Below the pieces are notes generated by a model. That model was not told the DNA's origin. It made no database searches and was given only the letters and a program-made list of their open reading frames with translations. A stretch of DNA of 7,019 bases from an uncultured Eubacteriales bacterium (GTDB lineage Bacteria; Bacillota; Clostridia; Oscillospirales; Oscillospiraceae). A program made the translations under genes and the position numbers. Below, piece after piece: positions 1-6,081 of the stretch; the first letter of the stretch is position 1; every line of letters starts with the position of its first letter. The stretch covers positions 1-7,019 of the forward strand of contig CAUGSS010000064.1 of assembly GCA_959602365.1 (NCBI GenBank), read 5' to 3'.

Positions 1-18
1 GGGGCGCGTGGGGGAGAG

Positions 19-255
19 AAGATCCTTCGCTTTGCTCAGGATGACAAGGGGGAGTGCTCAGGATGACATGAGAGGGGAGTGCTCAGGATGACAAGGGGGG
101 GAAGTGCTGGGGATAGCCGGAGAGGGCGTACTCAGGGAACCTGGGGAGGAGCACTCAGGATGGCATGAGGGGGGAGCGCTGGGGCTGACAAGAAGGCGCG
201 GGGCTATGCTGCCGCCCCCTGTCATCCTGAGGCGGCGCAGCCGCCGAAGGATCTT
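19..255. repeat. Palindrome-bounded intergenic repeat element
   Basis: The two ends are inverted copies. AAGATCCTTCG at 19-29 matches CGAAGGATCTT at 245-255, and just inside, TCAGGATGACA at 36-46 matches TGTCATCCTGA at 220-230. The right end is itself a hairpin: ATCCT 224-228 pairs with AGGAT 248-252, and GGCGGC 231-236 pairs with GCCGCC 240-245 around a GCA loop. Sequences of the form TGTCATCCTGA...AAGGATCTT recur in intergenic regions of many bacterial genomes, to my recollection, so this is probably a dispersed non-autonomous repeat. There is no transposase and no recognisable target-site duplication, so mobility is inferred only. Confidence 0.5.
34..190. repeat. Degenerate ~24-bp tandem repeat
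   Basis: A unit based on GCTCAGGATGACA plus a G-rich stretch with a GGGGAGTGCT-like end recurs about seven times. The cores begin near 34, 56, 81, 106, 130, 153 and 178, a spacing of 22-25 bp. The first three copies are nearly identical (GCTCAGGATGACA). Later ones drift, for example ACTCAGGATGGCA at 153 and GCTGGGGCTGACA at 178. It looks like expansion of the inner part of the palindromic element's left arm, because the core is that arm's TCAGGATGACA. Confidence 0.6.
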
Positions 256-292
256 TTCCCCAAAGGCGCGGCGGCGCGGGGATACGGTGAAA

Positions 293-341
293 GCCGGGCC
301 CGCTGCCTTGCGTGCTGGCGGCGGGCCCGGCCCTGTTTTTT
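293..341 (+). terminator. Strong intrinsic terminator hairpin, + strand
   Basis: GCCGGGCCCGC at 293-303 pairs perfectly with GCGGGCCCGGC at 321-331. The stem can extend inward by TGCC 304-307 with GGCG 317-320 (one G-T pair), leaving a 9-nt loop. On the + strand it is followed, after CCTG, by six T residues (336-341), the classic Rho-independent layout. No + strand gene precedes it in the window, so the gene it ends would lie left of position 1 or have been lost. Read on the minus strand, where the ABC operon stops about 140 nt upstream, the stem is followed only by TTTCACC. It may still act as a weak terminator for that operon. Confidence 0.55.
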
Positions 342-477
342 GGATATACGCCGAAAGCGCGTCAAGCGCGGAGGAGACGGTTTTGTGCCGTTGCGGCGTT
401 GCCGCTGTCCCCAAAGGGCACGCCCTGGGACGGTGCTGTCCTGAGACGGCGGGAGGAGGGTGGATCGGCGTATGGGA

Positions 478-2268
478 TCAGATCTCCACCCCGTCAAACT
501 GGCTCTGATAGAGCTGAGCGTAAAATCCGCCCTTCTGCAGCAGCTGGTCGTGGCGGCCCTGTTCCACAATCTTTCCGTCCCGCATGACCAGAATGACGTC
601 GGCGGAGCGGATGGTGGAGAGCCGGTGGGCCACGATGAAGCTGGTGCGGCCCTGCATCATGCGCTCGAAGGCGTCCTGGATGCGCAGCTCGGTGCGGGTG
701 TCGATGGAGGAGGTGGCCTCGTCCAGAATGAGCATGGGGGGCAGGCAGAGCATGACCCGGGCAATGCACAGCAGCTGCTTTTGCCCCTGGCTCAGGGAGC
801 CGCCGTCCTCCCCGATCACCGTGTCGTAGCCCTGGGGCAGCCGGGAGATAAAGCCGTGGGCGTGGGCGGCCTTGGCGGCGGAGATGATCTCCTCCCGGGA
901 GGCGGAGGGACGGCCATAGGCGATGTTCTCCCCGATGGTGCCCCCCTTGAGCCAGGTGTCCTGAAGCACCATGCCGTAGCTGCGCCGCAGGGAGGTGCGG
1001 GTGATGTTCTGGACATCGGTGCCGGAGACGGAAATGCTTCCGCCGTCCACGTCGTAAAAGCGCATCAGCAGGTTGATGAGGGTGGTCTTGCCGCAGCCGG
1101 TGGGGCCCACGATGGCCACCCGCTGGCCCGGCTGCACCGTCAGGCGGAAGTCCTCAATCAGCGGCCGGTCCGGGACATAGCGGAAGCGGACGTCCCGGAG
1201 CTCCACCCGGCCGTCCACCGCCTCCGGCGTCAGCACCCGGGCGTCCGGAGCGTCGGGGGACTGGGCCGGGGCGTCCAGCAGCTCAAAGACCCGGGCGGCG
1301 CAGCTCAGGGCGTTCTGCAGCTCGGTGACCACCCCGGAGATCTCGTTGAAGGGCTTGGTGTACTGGTTGGCATAGCTGAGAAAGACGGAGAGCTGGCCCA
1401 CGGTGATGGCGGCCACCGGCAGGGCGCCGATGGCGGACAGGGCGCCCACCAGTCCCACGCCGGCGTAGACCACGCTGTTGACAAACCGGGTGGAGGGGTT
1501 GGTCAGGCTGCTGAGAAAGACCGCCTTCTCGCTGGAGCGGCGCAGCTGTTCGTTGAGCGCATCGAACTCCTCCAGGGTGCGCTCCTCCCGGCCGAAGGCG
1601 TGGACCACGGACTGGCCCTCCACCATCTCGTTGATGAAGCCGGTCTGCCTGCCCCGGATCTGGTTCTGGCGCTGGAAGTTCCGGTAGGTGTATTTGGCGA
1701 TCAGGGCGGCCACCACCAGGCTCAGGGGGGTGACCAGCACCACCACCAGGGTGATGGGCCGGTTGACCATCAGCATGAACAGCAGGGTGCCCAGGATGGT
1801 GAGCACACCGGTGAAGAGCTGGGTAAAGCCCATCAGCAGGCCGTCGGCGAACTGGTCCACGTCGGCCACCATCCGGCTGAGCAGGTCGCCGGTGGAGTGG
1901 GCGTCCAGGGTGGACAGGGGCAGCCGCTGAATCTGGGCCATGGCGTCCCGGCGCAGGTCCCGGGTGACGCAGAAGGCCATGTGGTTGTTGCACACCCCCA
2001 GCACCCACTGGCTCAGGGCGGTGACGCCGATGGTGAGCAGGATGTTGCGGCAGATGGACACCACCCCGGCCACATCCACCGCCCCCTGGCCGATCATCCG
2101 GTCAATGGCGTCGCCGCTGAGGATGGGGACGTAGAGCTGGGTGCCCACGCTGAGGGCGGCGGTGAGCAGGCTGAGCACCAGATAGCCCCAGTAGGGCCGG
2201 ATATACCGCAGCACCCGGCCCAGGGCGGCCAGCTGGCCCTGGCGCTTCTGCCTCTTTTGCCCCTTCAT
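478..2268 (-). CDS. Heterodimeric ABC exporter half-transporter, subunit with the catalytic Glu (BmrD/LmrD/TM288-like)
   Basis: A 596-aa half-transporter: one six-helix membrane domain followed by one ATPase domain, expected to sit in the cytoplasmic membrane. Likely membrane segments are near residues 27-50, 67-93, 147-168, 170-191, 261-288 and 289-312. In the ATPase domain I see Walker A GPTGCGKTT (388-396), Q-loop Gln436, signature LSQGQ (492-496), Walker B LILDE with catalytic Glu517, D-loop SSID (520-523) and switch His548. The signature is non-canonical (Gln for the usual first Gly of LSGGQ). Its Walker A/B and His are intact, so they form the working ATP site together with the partner's normal signature. 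The ATG is preceded by GGAGGTGA and overlaps the partner's stop as ATGA. Related pairs export drugs, dyes or peptides, but the substrate cannot be read from the sequence. The family call is firm. Matching to BmrD or LmrD is by architecture only. Confidence 0.93.
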   Translation of the reverse strand: MKGQKRQKRQGQLAALGRVLRYIRPYWGYLVLSLLTAALSVGTQLYVPILSGDAIDRMIGQGAVDVAGVVSICRNILLTIGVTALSQWVLGVCNNHMAFCVTRDLRRDAMAQIQRLPLSTLDAHSTGDLLSRMVADVDQFADGLLMGFTQLFTGVLTILGTLLFMLMVNRPITLVVVLVTPLSLVVAALIAKYTYRNFQRQNQIRGRQTGFINEMVEGQSVVHAFGREERTLEEFDALNEQLRRSSEKAVFLSSLTNPSTRFVNSVVYAGVGLVGALSAIGALPVAAITVGQLSVFLSYANQYTKPFNEISGVVTELQNALSCAARVFELLDAPAQSPDAPDARVLTPEAVDGRVELRDVRFRYVPDRPLIEDFRLTVQPGQRVAIVGPTGCGKTTLINLLMRFYDVDGGSISVSGTDVQNITRTSLRRSYGMVLQDTWLKGGTIGENIAYGRPSASREEIISAAKAAHAHGFISRLPQGYDTVIGEDGGSLSQGQKQLLCIARVMLCLPPMLILDEATSSIDTRTELRIQDAFERMMQGRTSFIVAHRLSTIRSADVILVMRDGKIVEQGRHDQLLQKGGFYAQLYQSQFDGVEI

Positions 2269-3992
2269 CCGGCCTCACCTCCCCGCTTGAACTGGCTCTC
2301 GTAGATCTCCCGGTAGACCGGGCAGTCCTCCAGCAGCTGGGAATGGGTGCCCATCCCCACCACGCTCCCGTCGTCCAGCACCAGAATCAGGTCGGCGTGC
2401 TGGAGAGAGGAGACCCGCTGGGAGACGATGAACACCGTGGGCTTGTCCGGCAGGGCGGCCAGGGAGCGGCGCAGGGCGGCGTCGGTGGCGTAGTCCAGGG
2501 CGCTGGCGCTGTCGTCCAGAATCAGAATGGAGGGATGGCCCACCAGGGCCCGGGCGATGGTGAGCCGCTGGCGCTGGCCGCCGGAGAAGTTGCGCCCCCC
2601 CTGCTCCACCGGCTCATCCAGGCCCCGGGGCTTGGCGCGCACCACGTCGGCGCACTGGGCGGCCTCCAGCGCCTGCCACAGCGCCTGGTCGGTGGCGTCG
2701 GGGACGCCGAAGCACAGATTGGAGCGGATGGTGCCCGAAAACAGCCGGGCGCGCTGGGGCACCATGCCCACCGAGCGGCGCAGCTGCTCCGGGTCGTAGT
2801 CGGCCACATCCCGGCCAAAGACCTTCACCACGCCGCTGGTACAGTCGTAGAGCCGGGGGATCAGGCTGACCAGGGTGGACTTGCCTGAGCCGGTGCCGCC
2901 GATGACGCCGATGGTCTGTCCCCGCTGGGCGGTAAAGGTGACGTGGGAGAGGCTCTCCTCTCCGCTGCCGGGATAGGCCATGCCCACATCCTGGAAGGAG
3001 ACCGCCTCCGCGGCGCCGGTATCCGGGGCGGCCTGGCCGCCTCCCTCCTCGGGCGTGATGTCCAGCACCGCGGCGATGCGGGAGGCGGAGGCCAGGCTCC
3101 GGGTGACCAGCACCACCAGGTTGGCCAGCTTGACCAGCTCCACCAGCACCTGGCTCATATAGTTGACCAGGGCGATCACGTCCCCCTGCTGGAGGGAGCC
3201 CATCTGGATGGACAGGGCGCCGGAGTAGAGGATGGCCACCACTGCCAGATTGACCACCACATAGGTCAGCGGGTTCATCAGGCTGGAGATCCGGCCCACC
3301 CGCTGCTGGGCGGCGTTGAGGGCCCGGTTGGCCGTCTGGAAGCGCTGCTGTTCGTCGGCCTCCCGGCCGAAGGCCCGGACCACCCGCACGCCGGTCAGGT
3401 TCTCCCGGGTGAGGCGCATCACGCCGTCCAGCCTGTCCTGAACCCGGCGGTAACCCGGCACGGTGAGGGCCATGACTCCAAAGACGATGAGGAAGAGCAG
3501 CGGGATGGCCCCGGCAAAGATCAGGGCGGCCCGCAGGTCAATGGTGAAGGCCATCACCAGGCTGCCCAGCACGATGAAGGGGGAGCGCAGAAAGAGCCGC
3601 AGCACCATGTTGACTCCGTTCTGGGTCTGGTTGACGTCGCTGGTCATCCGGGTAATCAGGGTGGCGGCCCCCTCCTGTTCCAGCTGGGCGACGCTCAGCC
3701 GCTGGATGTGCTGAAAGAGGGCGCGGCGCACCCCGGCGCTGAAGCCCACCGCCGCCCGGGCGGCGTAGTACTGGGCGACGATGCTGCAGCCAAGGCCCAC
3801 CAGCCCCAGCAGGACCAGCAGGGCGGCCCGGCGCAGGATATAACCGGTGTCCCCGGCGGGGATGCCCACGTCGATGATGTTGGCCATCACCAGGGGGACA
3901 AACAGGTCGAAGAGGGCCTCCAGCATTTTGAATGCCGGGGCGATGACGCACTCTTTTTTGTAATGGGTCAGATAGACCAGAAGACGTTTCAA
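2265..3992 (-). CDS. Heterodimeric ABC exporter half-transporter, subunit with the degenerate ATP site (BmrC/LmrC/TM287-like)
   Basis: A 575-aa half-transporter starting at TTG 3992 (first residues MKRLLVYLTHYKKE). That start follows GGAAGGAGG by 8 nt and gives the usual family N-terminus. The open frame runs on to an ATG at 4211, but those 73 extra codons cross the promoter region and resemble no transporter. Likely membrane segments are near 17-40, 54-76, 134-152, 155-178, 241-262 and 271-298. ATPase motifs are Walker A GGTGSGKST (365-373), Q-loop Gln413, signature NFSGGQ (468-473), Walker B ILILD followed by Asp494 instead of Glu, D-loop SALD (497-500), and Gln525 where the switch His belongs. 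This Asp/Gln pair marks the degenerate site of heterodimeric exporters of the LmrCD/BmrCD/TM287-288 group. Its normal signature serves the partner's active site. It is first in the operon and overlaps the next gene by 4 nt. The substrate is unknown. Confidence 0.93.
   Translation of the reverse strand: MKRLLVYLTHYKKECVIAPAFKMLEALFDLFVPLVMANIIDVGIPAGDTGYILRRAALLVLLGLVGLGCSIVAQYYAARAAVGFSAGVRRALFQHIQRLSVAQLEQEGAATLITRMTSDVNQTQNGVNMVLRLFLRSPFIVLGSLVMAFTIDLRAALIFAGAIPLLFLIVFGVMALTVPGYRRVQDRLDGVMRLTRENLTGVRVVRAFGREADEQQRFQTANRALNAAQQRVGRISSLMNPLTYVVVNLAVVAILYSGALSIQMGSLQQGDVIALVNYMSQVLVELVKLANLVVLVTRSLASASRIAAVLDITPEEGGGQAAPDTGAAEAVSFQDVGMAYPGSGEESLSHVTFTAQRGQTIGVIGGTGSGKSTLVSLIPRLYDCTSGVVKVFGRDVADYDPEQLRRSVGMVPQRARLFSGTIRSNLCFGVPDATDQALWQALEAAQCADVVRAKPRGLDEPVEQGGRNFSGGQRQRLTIARALVGHPSILILDDSASALDYATDAALRRSLAALPDKPTVFIVSQRVSSLQHADLILVLDDGSVVGMGTHSQLLEDCPVYREIYESQFKRGGEAG
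2275..2282 (-). promoter_or_regulatory. Ribosome binding site of the downstream ABC gene, inside the upstream gene
   Basis: GGAGGTGA on the minus strand, 6 nt before the ATG at 2268, lies within the last codons of the upstream half-transporter, which stops in the shared ATGA. This layout usually gives translational coupling, suited to making two subunits in equal amounts. Confidence 0.8.
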
Positions 3993-4000
3993 AGGGGCGG

Positions 4001-4009
4001 CCTCCTTCC
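4001..4009 (-). promoter_or_regulatory. Ribosome binding site that fixes the TTG start at 3992
   Basis: GGAAGGAGG on the minus strand is followed by an 8-nt spacer and TTG-AAA-CGT. No comparably placed site exists for the upstream in-frame ATG at 4211, so this site decides the start of the first ABC gene. Confidence 0.8.
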
Positions 4010-4050
4010 CGAGAGGGAGAAATACGAGAAATACAAAGGTGGTTTCTCTT

Positions 4051-4079
4051 AGCATAGCATAAACACAGCGTTGGGGAAA
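4051..4079 (-). promoter_or_regulatory. Weak candidate promoter for the ABC operon
   Basis: On the minus strand, TATGCT (4051-4056, with a second copy at 4056-4061) could be a -10 box. A poor -35 match, TTTCCC (4074-4079), lies 17 nt upstream. It is about 60 nt upstream of the TTG start and sits in the most A/T-rich part of the local sequence. The -35 is weak and the call rests mostly on position. A regulator binding site is not evident, although the direct repeat AGCATAGCATA lies in the -10 region. Confidence 0.25.
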
Positions 4080-4294
4080 AGAGGAAAAGCGCCGGGGATA
4101 CGGCCTGGCGGGGCGGTGATTCTGTCCAAATTGCCCCAAGGCGGACGGCGGAGCGTCTGGCGCCGGCGTGGTATGTGCACAGCGGCGGCGCGCAGCTATA
4201 CCCGCTTCCATAAAGAGAATTCTATTCGCATACCCCTAGGTATTACCAGGCGTTCCATGGCGGACAGCCCGTCTGCGGTTGTCATTTGGTTTGT

Positions 4295-4339
4295 AAAAAA
4301 TGGACGGCATCTACTATGCAGTAGAAGCCGCCAGATGCC
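4295..4339 (-). terminator. Terminator-like hairpin facing the CRISPR array, minus strand
   Basis: On the minus strand GGCATCT (4339-4333) pairs with AGATGCC (4312-4306). An inner CTACT/AGTAG pairing around GCAT can stack on the outer GGCAT/ATGCC helix, so the 3' arm AGTAGATGCC could be paired over ten bases. Five nucleotides after the stem come six T residues (4300-4295). The orientation fits a transcript arriving from the right: the CRISPR precursor read-through or the small frame at 4314-4541, whose stop codon lies inside the hairpin. The gap before the T-tract makes it a sub-optimal terminator. Confidence 0.4.
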
Positions 4340-4541
4340 AAAACGCACCATCTCGGTATGCTCCGCGCCTATATGCCGCAAACAGATGGAGGAGGTCAAG
4401 TGCGTGTTGTCGGTCACAGAAATTCCCTTTCTTCTGCGGCCTACTTTCCTGAGCCTGGTTGTACCCTGTCCCGACGGCGATCGCGGCCTCGTACTGTGCG
4501 CCGAACTGCCAGGCCAGGCTGGCTGCCGTTCTGTAGGCCAT
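4314..4541 (-). CDS. Doubtful 75-aa small ORF or gene remnant
   Basis: An ATG at 4541 follows AGGAG with a 6-nt spacer and opens a 75-codon frame ending in TAG at 4314, inside a terminator-like hairpin. The first 30 or so codons favour G or C in the third position, as the ABC genes do. After about codon 35 this preference fades, which suggests a broken 5' piece of a once longer gene rather than an intact small protein. The same frame is also open for 12 codons upstream of the ATG, to a TAG at 4580-4578. The product, beginning MAYRTAASLAWQFGAQYEAA, matches no family I recognise and has no signal peptide or membrane segment. It could be a chance frame. Confidence 0.25.
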   Translation of the reverse strand: MAYRTAASLAWQFGAQYEAAIAVGTGYNQAQESRPQKKGNFCDRQHALDLLHLFAAYRRGAYRDGAFWHLAASTA

Positions 4542-4559
4542 CTGAAACTCCTGTTTCAG
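4542..4559 (-). promoter_or_regulatory. Perfect hairpin displaying a ribosome-binding sequence
   Basis: CTGAAAC (4542-4548) and GTTTCAG (4553-4559) are perfect inverted copies around a 4-nt loop. On the minus strand the loop reads AGGA and, with the next stem base, forms the AGGAG that precedes the ATG at 4541. The hairpin could control access of ribosomes to the small frame, or could be an operator or remnant palindrome. There is no T-tract, so it is not a terminator. Confidence 0.3.
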
Positions 4560-4660
4560 CGGGGTAAATATGGTGTTCTATACTGTTCCCGGGTCGAGGC
4601 CTGCTCAGACAGCACCCCATTTACAATCTCGGTTGCCCGTTGAATGATTTAATTCAGCCG

Positions 4661-4693
4661 GTTGCCGCCCACGCTCCCCGGGAGGGGAGCGAC
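4661..4693 (-). repeat. Degenerate terminal CRISPR repeat (trailer end)
   Basis: The first repeat on the left keeps the conserved part from CCACG... through GAGCGAC but has GTTGCCGCC where the others have ATTTCAATC. Decay of the last repeat is typical of the end farthest from the leader. The changed bases are those that would form the crRNA 5' tag, so this repeat should not yield a normal tag. It carries the GGGA loop, unlike its ten right-hand neighbours. Confidence 0.9.
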
Positions 4694-5063
4694 CGATTTC
4701 GTGAGTTCACAAAAATCTGAGAGCTGATTTCAATCCACGCTCCCCGTGAGGGGAGCGACTTTCGTTGCGCACTCCATTGCCGTCCAGGGGGTTATTTCAA
4801 TCCACGCTCCCCGTGAGGGGAGCGACGGGTGGCAGTGACCCCCAGCACTTTGGCACCGCAATTTCAATCCACGCTCCCCGTGAGGGGAGCGACGGTGATG
4901 CCCCGGAATCTGACCGTCACCCGGAGATTTCAATCCACGCTCCCCGTGAGGGGAGCGACTTGAGCGGAACACTCTGGCGTTGCAGGAGCTCTGTTTATTT
5001 CAATCCACGCTCCCCGTGAGGGGAGCGACGTATAGCGTGCTTACTGGGGGATCGTCACTACCT

Positions 5064-5096
5064 ATTTCAATCCACGCTCCTCGTGAGGGGAGCGAC
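5064..5096 (-). repeat. CRISPR repeat with a stem mutation
   Basis: This is the only internal repeat with a stem change: C to T at 5081 on the + strand (GCTCCTC for GCTCCCC). In the transcript it turns a C-G pair, next to the loop-closing pair, into a C-A mismatch. It may weaken the hairpin recognised by Cas5 at this one junction. Confidence 0.85.
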
Positions 5097-6047
5097 GTCG
5101 GCGGTTACTCCTAGTGTATAGGTGCTTTCTCATTTCAATCCACGCTCCCCGTGAGGGGAGCGACGCTTGGGTGCACAACTACGAGCGGCCCGAAAGCTAT
5201 ATTTCAATCCACGCTCCCCGTGAGGGGAGCGACTCCCTGTTCGCCTATTATCGGACTGCTGTGGCGAAATTTCAATCCACGCTCCCCGTGAGGGGAGCGA
5301 CGCAGGTTTCGCCCGGCGTCAGTAATCGCGTTGTTCTATTTCAATCCACGCTCCCCGTGAGGGGAGCGACCGCTGATTGACGGGTCGGAGCAGTGGACGG
5401 GTGAATTTCAATCCACGCTCCCCGGGAGGGGAGCGACGCGACGAGGCGCTAAGACAGGGGTCAAGGGGAACGTGATTTCAATCCACGCTCCCCGGGAGGG
5501 GAGCGACCCCATAAGGGCGGGCGCCCCGATTTCAACATCAATTTCAATCCACGCTCCCCGGGAGGGGAGCGACCGGAGCCGGTGCCCTCTACCCCTCCGG
5601 CGGAGCCTATTTCAATCCACGCTCCCCGTGAGGGGAGCGACTTCGGTTGCTCAGGATGAAGCGGATCGCACCTCAATTTCAATCCACGCTCCCCGTGAGG
5701 GGAGCGACTGGGGCGCAAAGACCAGCAAGCGTGACCCCACAAATTTCAATCCACGCTCCCCGTGAGGGGAGCGACGCAAGCTGTGGTATTTGGCAACTAT
5801 TAGGTGCCGATTTCAATCCACGCTCCCCGTGAGGGGAGCGACATTGTAATCTGTAGTGGGCCAGTTTGCTGGCAGCGATTTCAATCCACGCTCCCCGGGA
5901 GGGGAGCGACTTGATCGCTAATGTAAAATACACATTTGGTTTAGACATTTCAATCCACGCTCCCCGGGAGGGGAGCGACGAGTCGGTCAAAACCTCAAAA
6001 GCGCCGGTAGCGGTATTTCAATCCACGCTCCCCGGGAGGGGAGCGAC

Positions 6048-6081
6048 GGGGAGGGCTTCGGCCCTCCCCGCAACATAGGAG
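6048..6081 (-). other. CRISPR spacer containing a perfect hairpin
   Basis: This 34-nt spacer opens with GGGGAGGGC (6048-6056), then TTCG, then its exact reverse complement GCCCTCCCC (6061-6069). On the + strand this is a 9-bp stem capped by a C(TTCG)G tetraloop, among the most stable known. In the crRNA the loop reads CGAA. Such a protospacer is probably the stem of a terminator or a structured RNA in the source element. Its arms resemble the repeat stem itself (GGGGAG, CTCCCC). Confidence 0.85.

Larger units (their letters stand above)
1..477. other. Non-coding, repeat-rich region downstream of the ABC operon
   Basis: I find no credible gene here. The open frames that cross this stretch on both strands are made of low-complexity G-rich repeats, lack a ribosome binding site and overlap each other. 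The stretch holds, left to right, a palindrome-bounded repeat element (19-255), an intrinsic-terminator hairpin (293-341), and a smaller imperfect hairpin at 407-431 (GTCCC/GGGAC outer arms, AGGG/CCCT inner arms) with no T-tract. It is the 3' flank of the minus-strand ABC operon, whose stop codon is at 478-480. Confidence 0.7.
4062..4660. other. Intergenic region between ABC operon and CRISPR array, possible gene remnants
   Basis: No gene can be called with confidence in these 600 bases. From about 4085 to 4190 the sequence is GC-rich like the ABC genes. From about 4190 to 4350 it becomes clearly more A/T-rich, and 4350-4660 is intermediate. A 190-codon + strand frame crosses it (4071-4643), but it starts inside the ABC promoter region, has no ribosome binding site and has no recognisable motif, so I reject it. 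The better candidate is a short minus-strand frame (4314-4541) followed by a terminator-like hairpin. The shift in composition and the decayed look suggest remains of an acquired or lost gene. Confidence 0.5.

Noticed and set aside
58..569. Overlapping frames of 90-134 codons at the left end
   Set aside because: They translate the G-rich tandem repeat, the palindromic element and the terminator. They overlap each other on both strands.
460..2304. 614-codon + strand frame antisense to the downstream ABC gene
   Set aside because: It is a shadow of strong G/C third-position bias. Its product is Gly/His/Gln-rich low complexity, while the opposite strand carries every ABC motif.
2943..4052. 369-codon + strand frame antisense to the upstream ABC gene
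   Set aside because: Same cause: low-complexity composition, no ribosome binding site, and a convincing transporter on the other strand.
3993..4211. 73-codon N-terminal extension of the upstream ABC gene to the ATG at 4211
   Set aside because: The TTG at 3992 has a perfect ribosome binding site and gives the family N-terminus. The extension crosses the promoter region and resembles no known domain.
4071..4643. 190-codon + strand frame between the ABC operon and the array
   Set aside because: No ribosome binding site, Arg/Ser/Cys-rich composition, no recognisable motif, and it starts within the ABC promoter region.
5529..5535. ATTTCAA inside a spacer, looking like the start of an extra repeat
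   Set aside because: Only seven bases match the repeat, and the spacer is a normal 33 nt, so it is probably coincidence.
5642..5675. Spacer sharing GCTCAGGATGA with the repeats at 34-95, a possible self-targeting spacer
   Set aside because: The match is only 11 nt in the middle of the spacer and does not extend. The spacer reads as a sensible peptide (SVAQDEADRTS), so chance is likelier.
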